From NCBI GenBank assembly GCA_021797385.1, contig JAJZZW010000073.1, forward strand, positions 1 through 8,749: a stretch of DNA of 8,749 bases, written 5' to 3'. This document shows, piece by piece, positions 1 to 5,487 of this stretch (its first letter is position 1; every line of letters begins with the position of its first letter). Source of the stretch: Thermoplasmata archaeon (GTDB lineage Archaea > Thermoplasmatota > Thermoplasmata > Thermoplasmatales > Thermoplasmataceae). The notes below the pieces were generated by a model, which saw only the letters and a program-made list of their open reading frames with translations, was not told the DNA's origin and searched no databases. The position numbers and the translations under genes are program-made.

Positions 1-1
1 A

Positions 2-88
2 CGAGAACCATACGTAATGAGCTATAATGTTACCCATAAAAACAACGGCATAAAGGAACTGCATAAAAATCGAAAATTTGGATTTTAG
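2..88 (+). CDS. possible C-terminal end of a gene entering from the left (unrecognised)
   Basis: An open frame runs from the left edge to a TAG stop at 86-88 and would encode the last 28 residues of a protein, starting REPYVMSYNV and ending HKNRKFGF. I do not recognise the family. The tail is basic and shows no membrane segment or known motif. An open frame this short can occur by chance, so the call rests only on the frame being open to the edge and on no better candidate existing in the first 264 bases. Downstream lies AAAAT-TTGG-ATTTT (74-86), a weak inverted repeat overlapping the stop that could form a short hairpin. If real, the gene reads toward the tRNA-like fragment at 107-126, so it could belong to an integrated element, but nothing in the residues says so. 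Confidence 0.22.
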   Translation, partial: REPYVMSYNVTHKNNGIKELHKNRKFGF

Positions 89-106
89 TATTCGCTTAAA
101 ACTTTA

Positions 107-126
107 ATCAAATCCCGACCGGTCCA
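107..126 (+). other. tRNA 3'-end fragment, possible attachment-site remnant
   Basis: The bases TCAAATCCCGACCGGTCCA (108-126) read like the 3' end of a tRNA gene. They give most of a T-loop (A-T-C-A-A-A-T, 107-113, where the consensus is TTCRANY), the 3' strand of a T-stem (CCCGA), the 3' strand of a 7-base acceptor stem (CCGGTCC) and a discriminator A at 126. The 5' strand of the T-stem is missing: CTTTA stands where TCGGG would be needed, and no D-arm or anticodon arm precedes it. It is therefore not a working tRNA. Integrases of archaeal elements commonly recombine at tRNA 3' ends and leave such a duplicated piece at the far border. That reading is an inference. The match is short, so coincidence is possible. 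Confidence 0.4.
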
Positions 127-167
127 CTTAATTTATCAATTATATGTTTAGTATTTTGATAATGGTT

Positions 168-182
168 ATGTTATTATAACAT
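168..182. repeat. 15-base inverted repeat
   Basis: ATGTTAT-T-ATAACAT has perfect 7-base arms around one central T. GTTA at 165-168 and TAAC at 185-188 extend the symmetry imperfectly. It lies about 80 bases past the vapC stop codon on the minus strand, in a gene-free AT-rich stretch. It might be an operator, a hairpin at the end of the vapBC transcript or chance in AT-rich DNA. No T-run typical of an archaeal terminator follows it closely. Confidence 0.35.
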
Positions 183-264
183 TGTAACAAAAGTATCTGG
201 AATTAATTTTCTAAAAAGAAATAGGATTAGATAGTAATTTATTTTACTAAGGAAATATTTCTTC

Positions 265-642
265 CTATTCAAACAGTTTAAGTCCATTTTCTGTAAAAAC
301 TTTAAAGTGCTCATCCAACGTATAGAGTGAACACCCGTTGTTTATCGCTATTGATGCTATAATTGCATCCATTCTCGGAACTGATCTTCCTTTTCTTTCT
401 GCAGTTAGTTCCAAAACAGCAGAGAGTTTGCTGTCATTCTCATTGTATTCCACTGTTGGTATCTGTAGAACCAAATGATCATCTTTGGAGTATTTTTCTA
501 TACCATAAAGTAACTCATGCATGTTAACCGAGGATGTGCAATATTCTTCTTCGCTCTCAATAATTTTAACCATCAACGTTTCCCCTTTTTCTGATTTCTT
601 TTCAAGTATCTCGATGATGATATTTGTATCCAGTAGAATCAA
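265..642 (-). CDS. vapC: PIN-domain ribonuclease toxin (VapC family)
   Basis: A 125-residue protein made of a single PIN domain, the usual VapC length. VapC toxins are Mg-dependent endoribonucleases that cut RNA, often tRNA, when not held by VapB. The expected acidic active-site residues are visible: Asp5 in LLDTNI, Glu43 in MHELLYG, Asp92 in RMDAIIA and Asp110 in TLDEHF, so the nuclease looks intact. The start is TTG at 642. It is chosen because a strong GGAGG (650-654) lies seven bases ahead, the frame overlaps the vapB stop as TTGA, and the next ATG would remove the first catalytic Asp. The gene is translated from the vapB transcript. The family is clear; the RNA target cannot be read from sequence. 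Confidence 0.93.
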   Translation of the reverse strand: MILLDTNIIIEILEKKSEKGETLMVKIIESEEEYCTSSVNMHELLYGIEKYSKDDHLVLQIPTVEYNENDSKLSAVLELTAERKGRSVPRMDAIIASIAINNGCSLYTLDEHFKVFTENGLKLFE

Positions 643-851
643 TTCCTATCCTCCCACCTTTTCTTTTTAATCTCCTTAAGAAGTTCCTCTTTATCTTCAA
701 ATTCAATACTTCCCCTCAACGATGTAAGGATGTCCTTCTTGCTCTGTGATTTAATCAATCTTTCTAAAAGTTCGCTGAAACTTTCATTATCTTTTTTGAA
801 TCCCTTTAATTCATCATATACTGACTGTTTGATTGTGATAGTTTTTGGCAT
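639..851 (-). CDS. vapB: VapB-type antitoxin
   Basis: A 70-residue protein directly ahead of vapC and overlapping it by four bases. The N-terminus MPKTITIKQSVYDELKGFK followed by SFSELLERLI is the short strand-helix-helix pattern of DNA-binding archaeal VapB antitoxins (UPF0330-like). The charged C-terminal tail (about residues 48-70, ending KKKRWEDRN) fits the flexible part that wraps the PIN toxin. The expected role is to block VapC and, together with it, to repress the pair's own promoter; the two palindromes immediately upstream (852-874) are candidate binding sites. The start is ATG at 851 with a TATA box about 27 bases upstream and no ribosome-binding site, which suggests a leaderless message. 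The call rests on the residue pattern and the gene partner. Confidence 0.88.
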   Translation of the reverse strand: MPKTITIKQSVYDELKGFKKDNESFSELLERLIKSQSKKDILTSLRGSIEFEDKEELLKEIKKKRWEDRN

Positions 852-874
852 AACATATGTTTATGTTTAAACAT
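852..874. promoter_or_regulatory. tandem palindromes at the vapBC start, likely autoregulatory operator
   Basis: Two perfect palindromes sit between the vapB start codon and its TATA box: AACATATGTT (852-861) and ATGTTTAAACAT (863-874). Read as half-sites they form AACAT, ATGTTT, ATGTTT, AAACAT, with centres 12 bases apart, about one helical turn. The second palindrome touches the TATA box. A repressor bound here would cover the transcription start, as expected for VapBC self-repression. The symmetry is seen directly; the binding protein is inferred. Confidence 0.6.
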
Positions 875-882
875 TATATAAA
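874..882 (-). promoter_or_regulatory. vapBC promoter TATA box
   Basis: On the minus strand the box reads TTTATATAA, preceded by A-rich bases (GTAAAAA) that fit a BRE element. Its centre is about 27 bases ahead of the vapB ATG, which places transcription start at or next to the start codon. This fits the leaderless messages common in Thermoplasmatales. Confidence 0.6.
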
Positions 883-938
883 TTTTTACAAATATTATGA
901 TAATATCTACATCATCCTATTGATAGATAAACCATTAA

Positions 939-950
939 TTTTTATACATA
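939..950 (+). promoter_or_regulatory. TATA box for the thiamine-binding-like gene
   Basis: TTTTTATACATA lies about 17-28 bases before the ATG at 967, the distance of a leaderless archaeal promoter. No ribosome-binding site lies between it and the start codon. The promoter diverges from that of vapBC, and the two TATA boxes are about 65 bases apart. Confidence 0.55.
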
Positions 951-966
951 CTTTAGATATATTGTT

Positions 967-1260
967 ATGATAGTGGCAGATGTTACATTTTATCCTATAG
1001 GAAAAGGAGTTTCAGTTGGTGATGCTATAGAGAAAGTAGTCAACCATATAGAAAAAAACAAATCAGTTAAATGCTACCCAAACAGCATGGCCACTGTAAT
1101 AGAATGCGATAATCTGGATATACTGTTTGATATCGTGAAGGATGCTGAAAAGTTCCTTGAGAATCTTGGATTTCCACGTATTGAAACTATATTAAGGATT
1201 GATAACAGAACAGATGTAGAAAATTCAGTTGAGAGAAAAATAAAACATTTTAATAAATAA
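967..1260 (+). CDS. MTH1187/YkoF family thiamine-binding-like protein
   Basis: A 97-residue soluble protein that matches the MTH1187 (UPF0045/DUF77) family along its whole length. Visible family features are the start MIVADVTFYPIGKGVSVGDA, the middle segment YPNSMATVIEC (residues 37-47) and the end RIETILRIDNRTD (71-83). Members form ferredoxin-like folds that assemble into dimers or tetramers; relatives of the YkoF type bind thiamine or a related pyrimidine. The exact ligand of the archaeal single-domain form is not settled, so the function is a family-level inference. It has its own promoter and stands alone: the upstream neighbour diverges and gnaD converges, so no thiamine operon is seen here. 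Confidence 0.85.
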   Translation: MIVADVTFYPIGKGVSVGDAIEKVVNHIEKNKSVKCYPNSMATVIECDNLDILFDIVKDAEKFLENLGFPRIETILRIDNRTDVENSVERKIKHFNK

Positions 1261-1274
1261 AATTATAATTTTTT
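1259..1274. terminator. shared palindromic T-rich end of two convergent genes
   Basis: The stop codons of the plus-strand gene (1258-1260) and gnaD (1263-1265) are two bases apart. Across them lies the perfect 14-base palindrome AAAATTATAATTTT (1259-1272), and a run of six T follows on the plus strand (1269-1274). On the other strand the A-rich bases before 1258 give T-runs for gnaD. Oligo-T ends are the usual archaeal termination signal, so each transcript probably ends inside its neighbour's 3' end. Confidence 0.5.
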
Positions 1275-2441
1275 AAACGTCCCGGAAACCACCCATGGCG
1301 GTTCAGTTCCCAGAGGTTCCATCCCGGATACAACACTATCATTCAAAATTTTCTCATTAACCTCTATTCCCAGACCAGGTTTTCCTGATAGCCTCATATA
1401 TCCATTCTCTACAGAATATCCTGTAAACAGGCTTTTCTTCCATGCAGGCCACGACTCCTCGAAACTTTCCTGAATAAGGAAGTTTGAAAGCGTGTAATCA
1501 ACATTAAGGGTGGCTGCAGTCTGTACAGGTCCAAATGCATTATGATATGCCACAGGAACACCGAAGGAATCTGCTATTGACGCTATCTTCTTTGCCTCCA
1601 GTATCCCCTTTGAATTGGTTATGTCCGGCTGTATTACATCAACCATTCCACCGGAAATATACCTGGCAAAATCCTCCTTATTTAGAAGTCTCTCACCAAG
1701 GGCAACAGGTATATTTACCCTTGCCCTGAATTCTGGAAGAAAGTGTTCAAGTTCCGGATGAACAGGCTCTTCAATGAATAATGGATTGTACTCTTCCAGT
1801 GCAGTTCCAGCCATAACCGCATATTTCGGTGCAAATCTCCCATGGCATTCAATCAGTAAATCTATATTGTCACCTAATGCATTTCTCATTCCACCAACTA
1901 TTGCAGCAGATTTTTTAACCGATTCAACTGTAATTTTATCATAATTATCTCCGAAAGGATCAAATTTAAAGGCTGTATATCCCTTTGAAACCAGTTTTTT
2001 TGCCTTATTTATAAAATCATCTGGGGTAACACAGTCAGAATACCATCCATTGGCATACGCCCTGATTTTATCATTGAATTCCCCTCCCAGTAAATTATAT
2101 ACTGGGGACCCGAGGTTCTTCCCTATAAGATCCCACGATGCTATCTCAAATGCACTCAAAGCAGCTGTTTCTTCAATAGATTTTGTAACATAAAATGCAT
2201 TTCTGTAATATTCCCGTATGTTTTTTTCAACATCAAAATAATTTTTATCCTGAAATATCCTTGCAACCTCATTTAAACTCTCCTTTACCGGAAGGGTCAT
2301 CATGGTTGTCGGTGCCTCTCCAAATCCTATTCTTCCTTCAGATGATGTTAACTTCAGTATCAATATGGTAGAACTCCACGGCGATGATTTTTCTTCCGGC
2401 GAACCAAGTTCAAATATTTCAATATTTTTTATAGTTTCCAT
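1263..2441 (-). CDS. gnaD: gluconate/galactonate dehydratase (enolase superfamily)
   Basis: A 392-residue enolase-superfamily enzyme with close resemblance to the Sulfolobus and Thermoplasma/Picrophilus gluconate dehydratases. It would remove water from D-gluconate (and perhaps D-galactonate) to give 2-keto-3-deoxy sugar acid in the non-phosphorylating Entner-Doudoroff pathway, in the cytoplasm. An N-terminal capping domain (about 1-125) includes NAFYVTKSIEETAALSAFEI. The barrel then carries metal ligands Glu198 (LLIECHG), Glu224 (FIEEPV) and Glu250 (ALGERL), catalytic His200 and His300 (AYHNAFG), and Asp273 in QPD. The C-terminus PPWVVSGTFK is typical of this group. The start is ATG at 2441 with a TATA-like box about 24 bases ahead. 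It is convergent with the 97-residue gene and downstream of, but separate from, the ATP synthase operon. The substrate range (gluconate alone or both) cannot be read from sequence. Confidence 0.92.
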   Translation of the reverse strand: METIKNIEIFELGSPEEKSSPWSSTILILKLTSSEGRIGFGEAPTTMMTLPVKESLNEVARIFQDKNYFDVEKNIREYYRNAFYVTKSIEETAALSAFEIASWDLIGKNLGSPVYNLLGGEFNDKIRAYANGWYSDCVTPDDFINKAKKLVSKGYTAFKFDPFGDNYDKITVESVKKSAAIVGGMRNALGDNIDLLIECHGRFAPKYAVMAGTALEEYNPLFIEEPVHPELEHFLPEFRARVNIPVALGERLLNKEDFARYISGGMVDVIQPDITNSKGILEAKKIASIADSFGVPVAYHNAFGPVQTAATLNVDYTLSNFLIQESFEESWPAWKKSLFTGYSVENGYMRLSGKPGLGIEVNEKILNDSVVSGMEPLGTEPPWVVSGTFKKL

Positions 2442-2458
2442 GAACTAATAAATAGTGA

Positions 2459-2471
2459 ATATAATATTAAT
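2459..2471 (-). promoter_or_regulatory. TATA box for gnaD
   Basis: On the minus strand ATTAATATTATAT is centred about 24 bases before the gnaD ATG, so the message would be nearly leaderless. The box lies within the 51 bases separating atpI from gnaD, right after the T-run that probably ends the ATP synthase transcript. This suggests that gnaD is transcribed on its own. Confidence 0.5.
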
Positions 2472-2483
2472 CTTTTCAGTATG

Positions 2484-2501
2484 AAAAAAATATTATTTTT
2501 T
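2484..2501 (-). terminator. oligo-T terminator of the ATP synthase operon
   Basis: Plus-strand bases 2484-2490 are seven A, giving TTTTTTT on the minus strand two bases after the atpI stop codon. Six T on the plus strand at 2496-2501 pair with them, so an A6/T6 stem can form across the stop. A T-run just past the last gene of an operon is the normal archaeal transcription end. Confidence 0.5.
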
Positions 2502-4421
2502 ATCAAATTTCTTCAATGTAAAACGCCTGTTGCTTCCAAACGGAGAGAACTGTTTGCCATTACCAAAGTAAAACTTTGAGAAAAATTCTACGTAAAGAAG
2601 CCTTGCCCCCTGTATTCCCGGCTCAAATACAGCAATTACAAGGTTGAATAACTGCCCCACCACAAGTATAACCACTCCCATTATAATAAAATAAAAAGGA
2701 TCTGAAAGGGTTGCCCTGAACACCGTGTTTATTACCAGAGCAAGGACAACAGACGCAAGCAGTATGCCCACAATCCTTGTATATGAAAGTACATGTGAAA
2801 TAATTGATGGAATTTCCATCAGGCTTAAGGTACCTTCAAATGCAATAACCATGACGAATCCCACAATCAGCATAATATATCCTATTAGTGATGAAAATTC
2901 TGTTGGGCTAAGGCTTATCCTGTGTATCAGATTGAGTCCAAGAATAGCAAAAGACCACGCCATAAGTATCCATCCTATCTTTGCTATGGCTTCTTTTTTA
3001 TGGTTAATGTAAAAGTTATTGATAATGCCGAGAACAAATCCGAATGTTACGAAAGCAAGTCCTATATAACCTGAAATAACAAGCAACAAACCTATATGTG
3101 TAACAGGCACGGGCGCAGGGCTAATCTGGAATGGAACAGGATATATTGTAAAACCGAAGAACTCATTGAATATTATACCGAATATAATTGCTATAATAGA
3201 TGCAGGTATTAGGGCCTTTGCCAGTGTTTTCAGGGAATTTTTACCCATTATCATTAACACAAAACCGGATAATTTTTTAGGAATATGGCTTTTTACTGGC
3301 GGGTGGTCTATCCTATGGATTATGAATAATGATACTAAAAGTATTACAAGACCGTAACCGGCATCCCCGACCATTAATCCAAAGAACACAGGGAAAACAA
3401 GGGCAAAAATAAGTGTTGGATCAAATTCATACTCTTCAGGAAGAGAATAGAACCTTATAAAAAACTCAAATATCCTGAAATGTTTTGGATTTGAAAGTTT
3501 TGTGGGGGGATCTTCCTTTGTCTCTATAACTCTTATCATAATTGTATTCTTAGAATCCTTATTGAGAATACTGGCAACATTATCATATTCAGATGCAGGA
3601 ATCCACCCATCCATTGCAAAAGCATTTTCAGATGATGCTATATTGCTGAGTATTTCCTCCTCCTTTACATATATTTCAAGCTGTTCAGTTATCTGTGCTA
3701 TGGTTTCATAATATTTATCAGAGAGGGCATTAAGTGATGAATTTATTCCGTTGATGGATGCCTCAGCCTCTGATATGATTTTTTTATTTGCCTTAATATT
3801 CTCTGTAACAGTACCCTTCACTTCAGGAACCTTCATAATCCCACAGGTTTTTGATGAAAGCATGGAAAGAAATTCAGCTTCATTTTTTCTATTGATGGTA
3901 ATTATTGAATATCCATTTCCCAGGTCTGTGACTGCTGAATAATCTGTTTTTAGGTTATTATTTTCCGTTTTAGTCTCTATAATGAAACTTTCGACATATC
4001 CATTGTTTAATATGGACAAATCTTCTTTGAATCCTGAAATAATTTCAAGCGGTTTTAAAATAATCTGGTTTTCTTTTATTATGGAATAATATTTATCCTC
4101 ATCATCCTTAAGCCGGGATAACTCACCGGCTATTGGCACTTCTGATACACTATCAAGAAGCTCTTCCCTTGAACTGAAATATTTCTTTTCTTTTACAGGT
4201 CTTTCCGGGAGTATAGATAAAAATCCCTTGAATCTGGATAGATTATCAGCAAGTAACTTGTACGTGCTATTTGACGCGGGAATATTGAATATCTTTGCAA
4301 CTTCCTGATCAGTGTTTTCAATCTGAATCACATTGAGATCGTGCATATCATCTATTATGGTGTTTTTATACGCATTGAGGCCGATAACCCTGATCTTAAC
4401 CATCTTTACAGGCTTTAGCAT
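2493..4421 (-). CDS. atpI: A-type ATP synthase subunit I (membrane stator, subunit a equivalent)
   Basis: A 642-residue protein, the usual size for archaeal subunit I. It links the peripheral stalks to the membrane and provides the stator half-channels for ions at the proteolipid ring. The N-terminal part (1-330) is soluble and includes helical coiled-coil stretches (about 205-260). The C-terminal part has about seven membrane segments (near 335-368, 402-420, 440-468, 480-500, 511-529, 551-567, 575-600). Family landmarks are GDAGYG (352-357), the segment SHVLSYTRIVG with Arg549, equivalent to the essential ring-facing Arg of V-ATPase subunit a, and PGIQGARLLYVEFFSKF near the end. The start is ATG at 4421, four bases after the stop of the H-like gene, with a weak GTGAT ribosome site. 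It is the last gene of the operon. The ion is probably H+, from the inferred organism. Confidence 0.95.
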   Translation of the reverse strand: MLKPVKMVKIRVIGLNAYKNTIIDDMHDLNVIQIENTDQEVAKIFNIPASNSTYKLLADNLSRFKGFLSILPERPVKEKKYFSSREELLDSVSEVPIAGELSRLKDDEDKYYSIIKENQIILKPLEIISGFKEDLSILNNGYVESFIIETKTENNNLKTDYSAVTDLGNGYSIITINRKNEAEFLSMLSSKTCGIMKVPEVKGTVTENIKANKKIISEAEASINGINSSLNALSDKYYETIAQITEQLEIYVKEEEILSNIASSENAFAMDGWIPASEYDNVASILNKDSKNTIMIRVIETKEDPPTKLSNPKHFRIFEFFIRFYSLPEEYEFDPTLIFALVFPVFFGLMVGDAGYGLVILLVSLFIIHRIDHPPVKSHIPKKLSGFVLMIMGKNSLKTLAKALIPASIIAIIFGIIFNEFFGFTIYPVPFQISPAPVPVTHIGLLLVISGYIGLAFVTFGFVLGIINNFYINHKKEAIAKIGWILMAWSFAILGLNLIHRISLSPTEFSSLIGYIMLIVGFVMVIAFEGTLSLMEIPSIISHVLSYTRIVGILLASVVLALVINTVFRATLSDPFYFIIMGVVILVVGQLFNLVIAVFEPGIQGARLLYVEFFSKFYFGNGKQFSPFGSNRRFTLKKFDKK

Positions 4422-4425
4422 TTAA

Positions 4426-4749
4426 TCACTTTTTGTTGATGTATTTCAATATAATGTCATATACCTTTTCTTCCATTGCACGTTCCTTTAGATCAAGCTT
4501 CATGACCTGTGCCCTGGCCCTCTGAGTATCCAGTGCATCTACCATTTTCTTGTCTTCTGATTCTTTTATTTCCTCAAGACTTTTATTATAATCATTTATA
4601 ATCTGGTTTTCCACGTTCTTTGATTTTTCATTGCACTCCTTAATTTTATCAGCAAGCTGTTTTTCCATTTCATCCTTCAAATCCTGAATAGCCTTCTTTT
4701 TAGCGTCTTCCTTATCCCTGATTACCTTCAACTCATCTATTTCAGTCAT
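4426..4749 (-). CDS. A-type ATP synthase peripheral-stalk coiled-coil protein (subunit H-like)
   Basis: A 107-residue, highly charged and almost wholly helical protein, rich in Lys and Glu with heptad spacing across about residues 1-95. It has no membrane segment and no globular domain. Size, composition and position fit subunit H (called G in some archaeal nomenclature), which pairs with subunit E to form the peripheral stalks holding the A3B3 head still. It is too short for subunit E. The sequence alone is low-complexity coiled coil, so the assignment depends largely on location between other ATP synthase genes. Its ATG at 4749 overlaps the stop of the small membrane gene as ATGA, with a good GGTGAT ribosome site (4756-4761) six bases ahead. 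It is four bases before atpI. Confidence 0.78.
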   Translation of the reverse strand: MTEIDELKVIRDKEDAKKKAIQDLKDEMEKQLADKIKECNEKSKNVENQIINDYNKSLEEIKESEDKKMVDALDTQRARAQVMKLDLKERAMEEKVYDIILKYINKK

Positions 4750-4853
4750 TTATATATCACCATAATGATTATGGCAATAAATACTATTGCCATTGTTATG
4801 TTTACCATCAGTACAATTTTTCTGATTTTTTTAAATTTTTCCACATTATCCAT
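4746..4853 (-). CDS. 35-residue single-pass membrane protein within the ATP synthase operon
   Basis: A very short gene encoding MDNVEKFKKIRKIVLMVNIT followed by a hydrophobic stretch ending MVIYK. Residues 1-11 are charged and basic, and about 12-34 form one membrane helix. The basic N-terminus predicts that end in the cytoplasm. The start is ATG at 4853, one base after the atpD stop. It has an AGGAT ribosome site about eight bases upstream, and its TGA overlaps the ATG of the H-like gene, so translational coupling is likely. A longer version starting at 4931 is open, but it would overlap atpD by 77 bases and lacks this fit. I do not recognise a family. It is too small for proteolipid subunit K, which has at least two membrane helices. 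A role in assembly or as an accessory membrane subunit is inference from position only. Confidence 0.68.
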   Translation of the reverse strand: MDNVEKFKKIRKIVLMVNITMAIVFIAIIIMVIYK

Positions 4854-4854
4854 A

Positions 4855-5487
4855 TTATTTATCCTGCCCTGCAACCACATGATTTTTAACAAATTTAAGT
4901 GTTGAGAATGAGTCTCTTTCCATTTCATCAAGATGTTCTCTTATAATTTTCAGGTTCGATTTGAACCGCGGTATCATGATATTTTCAATAGCGTTGGACC
5001 TCCTATTGGTTTTATCTATCTCATTAAGTAGTTTTCGCATGGAAGACTCTTTCTGTGCAACTATTAAAAGTTCGTTGAATATTCTGTCAAAAATTATCAT
5101 TGCATCGTATATTGATGCAGGTACAGAGGTTGCCATATACTGACTATCCATAATTTTTTTTCCGATTTCTGCCGACATTTCAGGAATTTTTACACCCATA
5201 ATATTTTTTCCGCCTATCTTTATTTCAGGTGAAGAGAACATATACGATATCCTCTCTATTTCCAGTGTGCCGTCAATGACCTCTGCCATTCTGATAGCAT
5301 TCAATCCATTTTCTATATCATTTTTTATATTTTCCTTTAGCCCTTTTATTTCATTGCTTATTTTGAAAAATTCCATGACAAGTGATTGGCGTTTCATTTT
5401 AAGGAGCTCAAGTCCTCTAGAAGCTACCTTCACCCTCTTTTTCGTATTTATTAATTCAATCCTAGTCAATCTGATATTATTTGCCAT
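4855..5487 (-). CDS. atpD: A-type ATP synthase subunit D (central rotor stalk)
   Basis: A 210-residue protein matching V/A-type subunit D, the rotor shaft inside the A3B3 head. The N-terminal helix carries the family pattern RLTRIELINTKKRVKVASRG (residues 6-25) and LLKMKRQSL. The middle section (about 80-120) is the smaller globular part. The C-terminal helix contains EIDKTNRRSNAIENIMIPRF (156-175), the family's second signature, and pairs with the first helix as an antiparallel coiled coil. The start is ATG at 5487, which shares one base with the atpB TAA stop (TAATG) and has GGGAG (5493-5497) five bases ahead. A longer open frame to 5574 lies inside atpB and is not used. It follows atpB and precedes the 35-residue membrane gene by one base. 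Confidence 0.95.
   Translation of the reverse strand: MANNIRLTRIELINTKKRVKVASRGLELLKMKRQSLVMEFFKISNEIKGLKENIKNDIENGLNAIRMAEVIDGTLEIERISYMFSSPEIKIGGKNIMGVKIPEMSAEIGKKIMDSQYMATSVPASIYDAMIIFDRIFNELLIVAQKESSMRKLLNEIDKTNRRSNAIENIMIPRFKSNLKIIREHLDEMERDSFSTLKFVKNHVVAGQDK

Noticed and set aside
107..126. Functional tRNA gene, or the 3' half of a split tRNA.
   Set aside because: The 5' strand of the T-stem is not complementary to CCCGA, and no anticodon arm or D-arm precedes it. A split 3' half would still contain a complete T-stem.
252..261. GAAATATTTC palindrome after the vapC coding end as an intrinsic hairpin terminator.
   Set aside because: It has no loop and no following T-run on the minus strand; a ten-base AT palindrome is common by chance in such DNA.
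1535..1729. Plus-strand frame opposite gnaD.
   Set aside because: It lies over the conserved active-site region of gnaD and shows no recognisable protein pattern.
2725..3942. Several plus-strand open frames opposite atpI.
   Set aside because: They mirror the codon structure and hydrophobic segments of atpI on the other strand and lack ribosome sites, promoters and recognisable motifs.
4746..4853. The small membrane gene as proteolipid subunit K.
   Set aside because: It has one membrane helix and 35 residues; subunit K needs at least two helices and a carboxylate in the second one.
4854..4931. Longer 61-residue version of the small membrane protein.
   Set aside because: It would overlap atpD by 77 bases; the ATG at 4853 has a ribosome site and the close spacing seen across the whole operon.
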